This document shows positions 9,816 through 18,150 of a stretch of DNA of 64,000 nucleotides, piece after piece. Positions within the stretch are counted from its first letter, which is position 1; each line of letters opens with the position of its first letter. The position numbers were made by a program, and so were the translations under genes. A model generated the notes under the pieces. It was not told where the DNA came from and searched no databases. It saw only the letters and a program-made list of their open reading frames with translations. Source of the DNA: Arthrobacter subterraneus (GTDB taxonomy: Bacteria > Actinomycetota > Actinomycetes > Actinomycetales > Micrococcaceae); the NCBI RefSeq assembly GCF_900099735.1, contig NZ_FNDT01000001.1:186001-250000 (forward strand). The letters run 5' to 3'.

Positions 9816-10612
9816 GTTCTTACCTCGTCGGTTGTCGGTTCATTCAGGAGACTGTCCTGACGGTCCTGTTCCTCCTCCAGGGTGCGGCGGTGATCATCCG
9901 CCACAAGTCGCCACCAGAGGAAGAAAGCGAAGCCGGCAAAGACAAACCACTCCACGGCATAGAAGATGTTGAGCCAGTTCAGGGGGGTTTCCTGCGGCTG
10001 GGGGCCCACCCGTACCGGTTCAAGGGGCGGCTCAGGTTCAACGATGGCGCCGTCCAGGACCGTTTCGGCGGACACAACAAAGCCGGAGTAGGCGGACGGC
10101 ACGCCCCACAGGTTCATGAGGTGCGCCACCGACAGCGTGGGAATCTGCCCCTCAACCGGCTGCCGGACCACGGGCGCTTCGGTAGGGAGCAGCCTGCCTT
10201 CGACCGTGGCCGCGCCGGCCGGCGCCGGCACCGCTGACCCCGCTTGAACGTCCGGTACCCACCCATGGACCACCGGCAGGACGGCGGGCTGATCGCCGTT
10301 GACCTCAAAGGCCGATACCACCCACAGGCCTTCCCTGTCTCCCTGCAGCCGGGTCTGTACGAGGAATGTCGTGTCGGGCAGGAAACGGCCTTCCATGCGG
10401 ACCATCTGGTCCGCGATGCCTGCTGTCATCGGCACGCCCGGTGTAAACACTTCGGTGAGGGGCCGGACCTGCTCAGTAGCGCTCGGAGGCGGCGGAGCTG
10501 AATCCTGCGAACGGGAAAACTGCCACTGGCTCAGGAGAACGAAAAGCGCGGCGATGGCCATGGCGAGGATCAGTGAGAGGATCCATCGCGGCTTGAGCGC
10601 GGTTTTCAACAC
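9812..10612 (-). CDS. SURF1-family cytochrome oxidase assembly protein
   Basis: 266-residue membrane protein of the SURF1/Shy1 family, which helps insert haem a into the aa3-type cytochrome c oxidase. It has an N-terminal membrane segment (WILSLILAMAIAALFVLLSQ) followed directly by the WQFSRSQ box, the periplasmic-side domain with LVQTRLQGDREGLWVVSAFE and VHGWVP, and a second membrane segment near the C-terminus (FYAVEWFVFAGFAFFLWWRL). That two-helix arrangement is diagnostic. It is the first gene of a two-gene unit with the DUF3817 protein and is divergent from the ABC exporter genes. Confidence 0.93.
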   Translation of the reverse strand: MLKTALKPRWILSLILAMAIAALFVLLSQWQFSRSQDSAPPPPSATEQVRPLTEVFTPGVPMTAGIADQMVRMEGRFLPDTTFLVQTRLQGDREGLWVVSAFEVNGDQPAVLPVVHGWVPDVQAGSAVPAPAGAATVEGRLLPTEAPVVRQPVEGQIPTLSVAHLMNLWGVPSAYSGFVVSAETVLDGAIVEPEPPLEPVRVGPQPQETPLNWLNIFYAVEWFVFAGFAFFLWWRLVADDHRRTLEEEQDRQDSLLNEPTTDEVRT

Positions 10613-10733
10613 GTCTTAACGGTACTTGGTGCCGGGTGAAGCGAACGAATCAGGGCCACGGGGAGGAGATGGAAATCACGGCCGGATAACTGATTGGGAA
10701 ACATCTATCACTTCGGAGGACTTAGGACTACGA

Positions 10734-12461
10734 TTGGTCTTCGTGCGCTCGTACCCCTACCCGGACCCGGGTCCTCCGGACCTCCGGTCGCCTTCCCGCT
10801 ACCTGCTCTGGCTGGCCTCCAGCCAGAAGGGCACGCTGGCTGCCGCCATCGTGCTTGAAACGCTCCTCATGGTGGCGCAGGCTGTGGTTCCTTTTGCGCT
10901 GGGGCGCGCCGTTGACGAGGGGATCATCGGCCGCAGCCAGGAGGCGCTGCTCTGGTGGGTCGGGATCCTGGTTGCGCTGACCGTGGGGCAGGCGTTCGCC
11001 GGAATGCTGGCGCACCGTGCGGCCATCAGCAACTGGATGCAGGCAGCGTTCAAGTCGATCCGGCTGGTGGGGTACCACATCACCCGCACGGGAGACGCGC
11101 TGCCGCAGAAGCTCTCCACCGGCGAGGTGGTGTCCACGGCCGCGTCCGATGCAACGCGGCTCGGCGAGATTTTCTACATCGGCCCCCGCCTCGCCGGTGC
11201 GCTGGTGTCCTGGCTGGTTGTGTGCGGGCTCATCGCCCTGAGCTCGGTTCCGCTCGCCGCCGTCGTGCTGGCAGGTGTTCCTGCGTGCTGTGCACTGCTC
11301 CTGTTCGTGGTCCGGCCGCTGCAGGCCCGGCAGCGCGACCAGCGCGATGCATCCGGCAAAATGACCGCAGTGGGTGCCGATACGGTCGCGGGGCTGCGCG
11401 TTCTGCGCGGCATCGGCGGGGAGCACATCTTCGTCAACCGCTACCGTGAACGGTCCGCTGAAACACGCGACGCCGGCATCAGGGTTGCCCGCTCGCTGGC
11501 AACACTGGAGGCGTCGCAGGTCTTCATCGCGGGTGCGTTCAGCGTGGTGTTCACCTGGGTAGGCGCAACGCTGGTGCTGAACGGTGACATCGAGCCCGGC
11601 CAGCTGGTCGCCCTGTTCGGCTATTCCATTTTCCTGATGACCCCCATCCGGAGCGCTGCCGACGGCGTTTCGCACTCGATCAGGGCGCTGGTCGGAGCAC
11701 GGAAGATCATCAACGTGCTGTCCGTGGAGGCAAGCGTTTCCGATGTCGCCACTGCCTCCGCTCCGCCGCGCCCCGCGCCGCTTGTGGATACGTTGACCGG
11801 TGTCTGCCTGAAGCCGGGCGGGCTGACCGCGCTGGTCTCCGCCGATCCGTCGGTCTCCGCCGATCTCGCGACCCGGCTGGGCCGCTTCGATGACGCGGTG
11901 CTGCGGGACGCCGTCGTTCGGTGGGGTGCTGCCGCCCTGCACGAGGTTCCGCTCAATGAGGTCCGGCGCCGGATTGTCGTGAGTGAGGCGAATCCCCAGA
12001 TGTTCACCGGTTGCCTGCGGAACTCGCTGGATCCTCATGGCCGCTCCAGTGACGGGCGAATCCTCGAGGCACTCGAGGCTGCCAGCGCACTGGATATCCT
12101 CGACGGGCTCGAGGCGGGCCTCGATTCCGAGGTGACCGAGCGGGGGCGGGGTTTCTCCGGCGGGCAACGGCAGCGGCTGGTACTGGCCCGCGCGCTGCTG
12201 ACGCAGGCGGAAACCCTGGTTCTCATTGAACCGACGAGTGCCGTCGACGCGCATACTGAAGCCCGGATCGCGGGGCGGCTCGCCGGCGCCCGCCGGGCGG
12301 AGGGCGGCAGCACCGTCGTCGTGACCGCGAGCCCGCTGATGCTCGGCGCAATGGACCATGTCATCTTCCTTGAGGACGGTCGGCTGAGTGCTGAAGGAAC
12401 GCACCAGGAACTGATGTCCACCGTCCCTGCCTACCGGAATGTGGTGATCCGCAGTGAGTGA
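10734..12461 (+). CDS. ABC exporter subunit 1 (fused permease-ATPase, catalytically degenerate)
   Basis: Half-transporter with an N-terminal six-helix type-1 exporter domain (GTLAAAIVLETLLMVAQAVV onward) and a C-terminal nucleotide-binding domain. The ATPase core is degenerate: where Walker A should lie it reads TALVSADPSVSADLATRLG with no GKS/T, Walker B is LVLIEPTS (Ile for the Asp), and the H-loop His is missing (VVTASPLML). The signature FSGGQRQRLVLARALL is intact. It therefore needs a partner, supplied by the next gene, whose GTG start overlaps this gene's end by 8 bp. Start choice is uncertain: TTG 10734 has AGGA six bases upstream, while the frame is open back to a GTG at 10626. The transported substrate is unknown. 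Confidence 0.85.
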   Translation: MVFVRSYPYPDPGPPDLRSPSRYLLWLASSQKGTLAAAIVLETLLMVAQAVVPFALGRAVDEGIIGRSQEALLWWVGILVALTVGQAFAGMLAHRAAISNWMQAAFKSIRLVGYHITRTGDALPQKLSTGEVVSTAASDATRLGEIFYIGPRLAGALVSWLVVCGLIALSSVPLAAVVLAGVPACCALLLFVVRPLQARQRDQRDASGKMTAVGADTVAGLRVLRGIGGEHIFVNRYRERSAETRDAGIRVARSLATLEASQVFIAGAFSVVFTWVGATLVLNGDIEPGQLVALFGYSIFLMTPIRSAADGVSHSIRALVGARKIINVLSVEASVSDVATASAPPRPAPLVDTLTGVCLKPGGLTALVSADPSVSADLATRLGRFDDAVLRDAVVRWGAAALHEVPLNEVRRRIVVSEANPQMFTGCLRNSLDPHGRSSDGRILEALEAASALDILDGLEAGLDSEVTERGRGFSGGQRQRLVLARALLTQAETLVLIEPTSAVDAHTEARIAGRLAGARRAEGGSTVVVTASPLMLGAMDHVIFLEDGRLSAEGTHQELMSTVPAYRNVVIRSE

Positions 12462-12633
12462 TACCCAGGTGATTGTTCCGGCAGCCGACCCGGATGCGGC
12501 GATGCGGGGAAAGCTTCCGGTCGCTGACGCGCCGGCGGTCAAAGCCGAATCGCTGCGCCTGATCCGACGCCACCTGGCTGTGACAGGTTTATATGGCCCC
12601 GGCAGGACGGTTATTTCTGGCCCCCCTTCATGA
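12454..12633 (+). pseudogene. 5' fragment of ABC exporter subunit 2, interrupted by the transposon
   Basis: The second exporter gene starts with GTG at 12454, overlapping subunit 1 by 8 bp. The native reading ends at 12574 after ...SLRLIRRH; beyond that the frame runs into the transposon end and stops at TGA 12631-12633, giving 59 residues. The fragment contains only the cytoplasmic N-terminus. Joining base 12574 to base 16484 (removing the element and one target copy) restores the frame as ...LIRRHRGGLSRVV..., giving a normal 595-residue half-transporter. This is therefore a true insertion, not two genes. Confidence 0.92.
12569..12574. repeat. Target-site duplication, left copy (GCCACC)
   Basis: GCCACC directly precedes the left transposon end and is repeated directly after the right end at 16478-16483. 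Six bases lies within the 4-8 bp range known for the IS21 family. Confidence 0.9.
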
Positions 12634-12667
12634 CTCGCCGGGCACCTGTGGCGGTTATTGTGGCCCC
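12575..12667 (+). repeat. Left end of the transposon with three TGGCCCC boxes
   Basis: Terminal inverted repeat starting TGGCTGTGACAGG. TGGCCCC boxes are at 12594-12600, 12618-12624 and 12661-12667; the second and third are each preceded by a GGTTATT motif (CGGTTATTTC, GCGGTTATTG). These are the likely IstA binding sites. Confidence 0.85.
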
Positions 12668-12719
12668 ACCTTCAACGTTGGATTCATCACTGGATGGATG
12701 CGGCGGAAGGCTGGTCTGG

Positions 12720-14396
12720 ATGGAGTCGAGAGTGGAGTTGTTCGCGCGGATTCGAAGGGACGCCCGGGTTGAGGGCCTGTCGGTTCGTGCGTTGGCGGTC
12801 CGGTACGGGGTTCACAGGCGAACGGTAAGGCAGGCACTGGATTCGGCTGCCCCTCCGGAGCGTAAACAGAGGCAAGGCGTGTCCTGGAGGCTGGAGCCTT
12901 TTAAGGGCGCGATCGATGCGATGCTGATCGAGGACACGACGGCGCCGCGGAAGCAGCGCCATACTGCACGCAGGATTTTGGCCCGGCTCATAGAAGAGCA
13001 CGGAGCGCAGGAGCTGTCGTATTCGACGGTCCGTGATTACGTAAGGGTCCGTCGGGCCCAGATTGATGTGGAGGCCGGCCGCCGGGTTGAGGTGTTCGTT
13101 CCTCAGGAACACGCTCCGGGTGCTGAGGCTGAGGTGGACTTCGGCGAGGTCTATGTCGTGCTGAACGGGGTGAAGACGAAGTGTCACCTGTTCATTTTCC
13201 GGTTATCGCATTCGGGCAGGGCCATCCATCGGATCTACCCGACCCAGGCCCAGGAGGCCTTCCTTGAAGGGCACATCGAGGCCTTCAAGGTTCTGGGCGG
13301 CATCCCGACTAAACACATCCGCTATGACAACCTCACCAGTGCTGTCACCGCTGTGGTGTTCGGTCAGGGCCGGCAGCGCCGGGAGAACGACAGATGGGTG
13401 TTGTTCCGTTCCCACTACGGCTTCGACCCCTTCTATTGCCAGCCCGGCATCGCCGGGGCCCACGAAAAGGGCGGCGTTGAAGGTGAGGTGGGCTGGTTCC
13501 GCCGCAACCGGCTTTCACCGATGCCGGTTGCTGACTCCCTGGACGAGCTCAACGACCGGATCCGCAAATGGGAAGCCCAGGACGAGGACAGGAGGATCAA
13601 TGACAGGATCCGCACCATAGGCCAGGACTTCGAGATCGAACGGCCGTTCCTGGCCAGGTTGCCGGCAGAGGAATTTGATCCGGGTCTGGCGCTGAACCCG
13701 AGGGTCGACAGGTCCTCGATGGTCACCGTCCGGATGGTGAAGTATTCCGTCCCGGCCCGGTTCATCGGCCGGAGAGTCCGGGTCTCATTGCGGGCGTCCG
13801 AGGTCGTGGTGTTCGATGGCCGCACCGTGGTCGCCAGGCATCAGCGGCTCGCCGCCCGGTCCGGACAGTCGGTCCAGCTGGACCACTATCTCGAGGTCCT
13901 CAAAACCAAGCCCGGCGCCCTTCCAGGCTCCACCGCTTTGGCCCGGGCGAGAGAGTCCGGGACGTTCAGCAGCGCGCACGAGGCATTCTGGGCCGCCTCC
14001 CGCCGGGTCAACGGCGACGCCGACGGGACCCGTGAACTCATCGACGTCCTGCTCCTCCACCGGTCCATGGACGCCTGCGACATCCACGCAGGCATCACCG
14101 CGGCCCTCGTAGTGGGCGCGGTCAGCGCCGACGTCGTCGCGGTCGAAGCCCGCAGACACGCCACGACATCCTGCCGGGGTGGGGCCAGTTCGGACCGTCA
14201 TCCCGGTGTTCATGCTGAAGAGAAGGTGCAACGGGTTGTCAGTCTCACCCAGCGCCGCCTCATGGACCCCGTCGCCGTCATCGCCGGGCTGCCACCTGAT
14301 AGCCGGCCCCTGCCGTCGGTCCGCGCCTATGACGAGCTGCTGGCCAAACGTTCGGAACACCCCGCAGGAACCGCGTCAAAGGAGAACATCTCATGA
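12720..14396 (+). CDS. istA: IS21-family transposase IstA
   Basis: DDE-type transposase that cuts and joins the element's ends. The 558-residue protein has an N-terminal helix-turn-helix (GLSVRALAVRYGVHRRTVRQ) and an rve/DDE core. The acidic residues are visible in AEVDFGEV (about residue 139), IRYDNLTSAV (about 201) and HEKGGVEGEVG (about 252). The C-terminal Mu-type beta region follows (MVKYSVPARFIGRRVRVSLR). I chose the ATG at 12720 (MESRVELFARIRRD) because GGAAGG stands nine bases upstream and family proteins begin near this point; the frame is open further back to 12630 inside the end repeats. It ends in an ATGA overlap with istB. All catalytic residues and both ends look intact, so the element may still be active. 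Confidence 0.95.
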   Translation: MESRVELFARIRRDARVEGLSVRALAVRYGVHRRTVRQALDSAAPPERKQRQGVSWRLEPFKGAIDAMLIEDTTAPRKQRHTARRILARLIEEHGAQELSYSTVRDYVRVRRAQIDVEAGRRVEVFVPQEHAPGAEAEVDFGEVYVVLNGVKTKCHLFIFRLSHSGRAIHRIYPTQAQEAFLEGHIEAFKVLGGIPTKHIRYDNLTSAVTAVVFGQGRQRRENDRWVLFRSHYGFDPFYCQPGIAGAHEKGGVEGEVGWFRRNRLSPMPVADSLDELNDRIRKWEAQDEDRRINDRIRTIGQDFEIERPFLARLPAEEFDPGLALNPRVDRSSMVTVRMVKYSVPARFIGRRVRVSLRASEVVVFDGRTVVARHQRLAARSGQSVQLDHYLEVLKTKPGALPGSTALARARESGTFSSAHEAFWAASRRVNGDADGTRELIDVLLLHRSMDACDIHAGITAALVVGAVSADVVAVEARRHATTSCRGGASSDRHPGVHAEEKVQRVVSLTQRRLMDPVAVIAGLPPDSRPLPSVRAYDELLAKRSEHPAGTASKENIS

Positions 14397-15295
14397 GCCC
14401 AACCGCACCGGCGACCACCATCACCCCGGCCTTGCGCCGGCGGCGAGGCCTGACCGAACAGGCAGCGGTTGCCGCCGTGAACCAGGCCTGCCGCCGGCTG
14501 CGCCTGCCCACCATCCGGGCAGTCCTCGATGAAGCCCTCGCCGTCGCGGGGAAGGAACAACTCTCCTACCAAGGCTTCCTGGTCGAATTGCTGCTGGCCG
14601 AGTGCGACGACAGGGACCGGCGCTCCTCGATCCGGCGCGTGAAAGCCGCGAACTTTCCCCGGGACAAGTGGCTCGGGGACTTTGACTTCGACGCGAACCC
14701 GAACATCAACCCCGCCACCATCCACACCCTGGCCACCGGGGAATGGATCCGCAAAGGACAACCCCTCTGCCTGATTGGGGACTCCGGGACCGGCAAATCC
14801 CACCTGCTCATCGGACTCGGCACCGCCGCCGCAGAGAAGGGCTACCGAGTCAAATACACCCTCGCCACCCGGCTCGTAAACGAACTTGTCGAAGCCGCCG
14901 ACGAGAAGGTCCTGGCCAAGACCATCGCCCGGTACGGCCGGGTGGACCTGCTCTGCATCGACGAGCTTGGTTACATGGAACTGGACCGGCGGGGCGCCGA
15001 ACTACTGTTCCAGGTCCTCACCGAACGCGAGGAAATGAATTCCATCGCGATCGCCTCGAACGAGTCATTCTCCGGCTGGACCAAAACCTTCACCGACCCG
15101 CGCCTCTGTGCAGCCATCGTGGACCGCCTCACCTTCAAGGGCACCATCATCGAAACCGGCACCGACTCCTATCGCCTGGCCCATGGCATCGCGCGTAAAA
15201 GTTCGGAACAGGCGAACAACCCCGCTGCAGGAACCCGAGGTCCCCGCAGAGGTGAATCCGACCTCATGCCACGGGCGCCGGCAGGCACTGGATAA
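14393..15295 (+). CDS. istB: IS21-family transposition helper ATPase IstB
   Basis: AAA+ ATPase of the DnaC/IstB type that assembles on target DNA and recruits IstA. The 300-residue protein has Walker A in LIGDSGTGKSHLLIGLG (about residue 128), Walker B in VDLLCIDELGYMEL, sensor 1 in IAIASNESF, and the usual C-terminal box IVDRLTFKGTIIETGTDSY. The ATG overlaps the istA stop (ATGA), the standard coupling in this family. The last ~30 residues after YRLAHGIARKS are unlike typical IstB tails and run toward the passenger region; no right-end repeat occurs just after the stop. Confidence 0.95.
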   Translation: MSPTAPATTITPALRRRRGLTEQAAVAAVNQACRRLRLPTIRAVLDEALAVAGKEQLSYQGFLVELLLAECDDRDRRSSIRRVKAANFPRDKWLGDFDFDANPNINPATIHTLATGEWIRKGQPLCLIGDSGTGKSHLLIGLGTAAAEKGYRVKYTLATRLVNELVEAADEKVLAKTIARYGRVDLLCIDELGYMELDRRGAELLFQVLTEREEMNSIAIASNESFSGWTKTFTDPRLCAAIVDRLTFKGTIIETGTDSYRLAHGIARKSSEQANNPAAGTRGPRRGESDLMPRAPAGTG

Positions 15296-15358
15296 CTCAC
15301 CACGAAACTTTCCCCAAGAGTATCCGATACGGCGTCCGCGTGGGGTAGTTTGATCCCT

Positions 15359-15766
15359 ATGTTGACCGGATTCAAGAATTTCATCATGAAGGGCAACGTC
15401 GTAGACCTTGCCGTCGCCGTCGTGATTGGTGCCGCCTTTGGTGCCGTAGTCACGGCCCTAGTCCAGAGCGTTCTCATGCCGTTCATCGCGGCCTTGGTCG
15501 GATCTCCGAACTTCGATAGCTTCGCCGTCGTGACCCTCAACGGAAACGACATTAAATTCGGTGTCCTGCTCACAGCAATTGTTAACTTCGTGCTCGTGGC
15601 GGCAGCCATTTACTTCGTCATCGTCGTGCCCATGAACCACATGATCGAGCGCCGCAACCGGCGCCTCGGCATCAACCCGGACGTCAAGGAAGAAGCGGCC
15701 GAAGACCCCCAGATTGCCCTGCTCACGGAAATCCGGGATTCCCTACGGCAAGACCGCAGGGCCTAA
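15359..15766 (+). CDS. mscL: Large-conductance mechanosensitive channel, carried inside the transposon
   Basis: Complete 135-residue MscL, the inner-membrane pore that opens under osmotic down-shock. It has the canonical N-terminus (MLTGFKNFIMKGNVVDLAVA), the pore-lining first helix VVIGAAFGAVVTALVQSVLM, a periplasmic loop, the second helix LLTAIVNFVLVAAAIYFVIV, and a charged C-terminal helix. I chose the ATG at 15359; a TTG three codons earlier is possible. It lies 63 bp after istB in the same direction and inside the target duplication, so it is a transposon passenger. In mycobacteria mscL lies near galU, the folate cyclo-ligase and the FmdB gene; no mscL is found beside them here, and whether another copy exists elsewhere is unknown. 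Confidence 0.95.
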   Translation: MLTGFKNFIMKGNVVDLAVAVVIGAAFGAVVTALVQSVLMPFIAALVGSPNFDSFAVVTLNGNDIKFGVLLTAIVNFVLVAAAIYFVIVVPMNHMIERRNRRLGINPDVKEEAAEDPQIALLTEIRDSLRQDRRA

Positions 15767-15961
15767 TCAAGTCGGCGGACCCAAACCCACCAAAATCCGC
15801 TTTCAGGGCTAAACCGCCGCCCAATCGCTTCGGCACGCTTACGTTCCGCAGAGCGATGCTCCGATAGCGTGTCTCCCAGCGGCGCAGGGATAAATCCCGG
15901 CGTTCGTGCAGCCGCAGGCTGGCTGTGCTTGTTTTCCGTCATCGATGAAAGGACATGAAAA

Positions 15962-16183
15962 GTGGCTGTTTCGATTGAATTGGGCAAGGCATTGGACAAG
16001 GCCTACGAGAACTCGACTCTGGACGAGGTCCTGTCGGCCCCGCCCTCGACTCTTGCCGGCCTGACCGAAAAGCACGACGAACTGCTTGCCGGTATGGGAA
16101 TCAAAACCATCCGCGATCTGGGAAGCAATAAATACTTCGCTACGGCAGGTGTACTGGTCGCACTCTCCGGCAAGGTCGGGTAG
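15962..16183 (+). CDS. Small conserved protein with an IKTIRDL...NKYF motif, transposon passenger
   Basis: 73-residue protein beginning with GTG, with GAAAGGA eight bases upstream. Its core, APPSTLAGLTEKHDELLAG followed by MGIKTIRDLGSNKYF, resembles a small helical, helix-hairpin-helix-like domain that I recognise from uncharacterised bacterial proteins in which an 'L.G.s..da..L...f.IKT..DL..NKYf' pattern recurs. No catalytic residues or membrane segments are apparent. It follows mscL after a 195-bp gap and is followed by a strong terminator, so it ends the passenger block. Function unknown; a link with mscL is suggested only by their joint mobility. Confidence 0.7.
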   Translation: MAVSIELGKALDKAYENSTLDEVLSAPPSTLAGLTEKHDELLAGMGIKTIRDLGSNKYFATAGVLVALSGKVG

Positions 16184-16212
16184 TGGGTCTGGACTGTTAG
16201 CGCGTCTCACTG

Positions 16213-16250
16213 AAAAGGTCCGGCCCGGCGCACGCCAGGTCGGACCTTTT
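16213..16250 (+). terminator. Rho-independent terminator after the 73-residue passenger gene
   Basis: Perfect 10-bp stem AAAAGGTCCG / CGGACCTTTT with an 18-base loop, ending in TTTT, 30 bp after the stop. The flanking A and T runs make it usable on both strands. It would limit read-through toward the interrupted exporter gene. Confidence 0.85.
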
Positions 16251-16427
16251 CCATTCCAGAATGGATTTCTCCCACTCAAGAGATCTGACATGCTAGCAAC
16301 GACGGCGCCCCGACTCCATACCCCCGACCGGCATCTGCCGTTCCCCCGGGCGATACAGGAACCCTTAGCCAACCGGTGCGAAAACCGTCCCGCGAGCCCG
16401 AGAGCCACAACAACGTCCCGTGAACCT

Positions 16428-16477
16428 GGGGCCACTTTCAATCGCCCCTCTGGGGCCAAAAATACTTGACACAATCA
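16428..16477 (+). repeat. Right end of the transposon
   Basis: Contains GGGGCCA boxes at 16428-16434 and 16452-16458 (reverse complements of the left boxes, at identical distances from the tip) and ends ...TTGACACAATCA. A consensus -35 hexamer TTGACA at 16466-16471 points outward into the interrupted gene, but no -10 is seen 17 bp further on. Confidence 0.88.
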
Positions 16478-16483
16478 GCCACC
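16478..16483. repeat. Target-site duplication, right copy (GCCACC)
   Basis: Second copy of the six target bases found at 12569-12574. Removing the element plus this copy restores the exporter reading frame exactly. Confidence 0.9.
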
Positions 16484-18150
16484 GGGGCGGCTTGAGCAGG
16501 GTTGTGCTGCTCTACGTCGGCTCGGCAGCGGCAGGGCTGGTGGGCCCGTTCATCCTCGGCGAGGTGGTCGACGCTGTGGTTGCCGGGACAACCAGTGGGT
16601 TCATCGCTGCCATGTCACTGCTGATGCTGGCGTTCCTCGTGGTCCAGGCGCTGCTGCGCAAGTTCGCAGTCCGGGCCGGCATGGTGTTCGGTGAAACGGT
16701 TTTCGCAGAGCTGCGCGAGGACTTCATGGCACAGGTGACCTCGTTGCCGCTGTCCACGGTGGAGAAGGCAGGTACGGGAGATCTGGTCTCCCGGACCACG
16801 AACGACGTGGATTCGGTCTCGCACACTGTCCGGTTCGGTGTTCCGCAGGTGGTGGTGTCCGTGGTGACCATCGTCATCACGCTCGCTGCTGCGGTGCTCG
16901 CCTCTCCCCTGCTCTCCCTCGCGCTGCTGGTGGGCGTCCCGCTGCTGTACCCGGCGACGCGCTGGTACCTCAAACGCAGCTCCGCGGGCTACAAGGCGGA
17001 GCGGGAGAGTTATGCGGTGGTGAACGGTGCCATCACGGAGACCATCGAGGGCGCCCGGACCGTTGACGCGCTTGGGCTCGGTGCGCTGCGCCGCGACCGC
17101 CTCGACGAGGCACTTCGCGGCAGTTTCGCCGCGGAGCGGTACACGCTCTGGCTGCGTTCGGTGCTCTTCCCGGCTGCGGATACGGCCTTCTGGCTGCCGG
17201 TCGCCGGTGTACTCCTGTGGGGCGGATGGCTCGCTTCCACCGGCGCCGTCACGCCCGGAGCCGTTGCGACAGTCGCCCTGTTTGCCGTCCGCCTGATCGA
17301 TCCCGTGGATCTTCTGATCATGTGGACCGATGAAATCCAGGTGGGTGCGGCCTCGCTGGCCCGGATCATCGGCATCAAGAGTGTTCCTGCCGACCGGACC
17401 GCCACGGCAGAGGAGCCCGATTCCGAGGACATCACTGTCTCCGGCGCCCGTTACGCCTACCGCGAGGGCCACGACGTACTGCACGGGGTGGACCTGCAGC
17501 TGCGGCGCGGCGAACGGCTGGCCATGGTCGGGCCGTCCGGTGCCGGGAAGTCGACCCTTGGCCGGCTCATCGCGGGAATTCACCCGCCCACGTCAGGTTC
17601 GGTGACCGTCGGCGGCGTGCCCTTGGTGCACCGTCCGCTGGACGCATTGCGCCGGGAGGTTGCTCTGGTGACCCAGGAACACCATGTGTTCGTGGGGTCG
17701 CTCGCCGACAACATCCGGCTTGGGAAGTCCGATGCCACGGAGCCCGAGATTGAAAAGGCACTGGACGACGTCGGTGCGCTGGGCTGGGCGCGCGCGTTGC
17801 CGGACGGCTTGGACACGGAGGTCGGTTCCGGGGCCTACGAGCTGACTCCCGCGCAGGCGCAGGAGGTGGCGCTGGCGCGCCTCGTCCTGGCGGACCCCCA
17901 CACGCTGGTCCTCGATGAAGCAACGTCACTGATTGATCCGCAGGCAGCGCGGGACCTGGAGCGGTCGCTCAGCGCCGTGCTTGAGGGCCGGACCGTGGTG
18001 GCGATCGCGCACCGGCTGCATACCGCGCACGACGCCGACCGGGTGGCCGTGGTGGAGAACGGCAACATCACGGAGCTGGGCTCCCATGACGAGCTGCTCG
18101 CACTCGGCGGCTCGTACGCGGCTCTGTGGCGGTCGTGGCGGACCGAGTAG
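16484..18150 (+). pseudogene. 3' part of ABC exporter subunit 2 (nearly full length, lacks native start)
   Basis: Continues the gene begun at 12454. It holds the whole six-helix exporter domain (first helix around RVVLLYVGSAAAGLVGPFIL) and a nucleotide-binding domain with intact Walker A (MVGPSGAGKSTLGRLI), Q-loop (LVTQEHH), Walker B (TLVLDEATS) and H-loop (VAIAHRL). Its signature is degenerate (LTPAQAQEVALARL for LSGGQ). Only about 40 cytoplasmic N-terminal residues are lost. A GTG at 16420 inside the transposon end opens a 576-residue frame through to 18150, so a hybrid protein could be made if transcribed, although no ribosome-binding site is evident. With subunit 1 it would form a heterodimer having one complete ATP site. 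Confidence 0.88.

Larger units (their letters stand above)
12575..16477 (+). mobile_element. IS21-family transposon with passenger genes (istA, istB, mscL, 73-residue gene)
   Basis: A 3903-bp element inserted in an ABC exporter gene. Both ends begin 5'-TG and match at 19 of the first 26 positions when compared as inverted repeats. TGGCCCC boxes sit at identical offsets from each end: 19 and 43 bases in, at 12594 and 12618 on the left and at 16458 and 16434 (reverse strand) on the right. A third left-end box is at 12661. Direct GCCACC copies flank it. Such multiple end repeats are typical of IS21. IS21 elements usually measure 2-2.5 kb with the right end close behind istB; here about 1.18 kb with mscL and a small gene lies between istB and the right end. 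Since the target duplication flanks the whole unit, the passengers moved together with istAB. Confidence 0.9.

Noticed and set aside
15763-15942. Possible 59-residue minus-strand gene between mscL and the small passenger gene
   Set aside because: No ribosome-binding site, overlaps the mscL stop, and its residues match no family I recognise.
12579-16473. Alternative transposon tips starting TGTG
   Set aside because: These borders give no target duplication and do not restore the exporter frame; 12575/16477 do both.
12575-16477. A composite transposon bounded by two IS copies
   Set aside because: Only one istAB pair and one left/right end pair are present, and a single target duplication flanks the unit.
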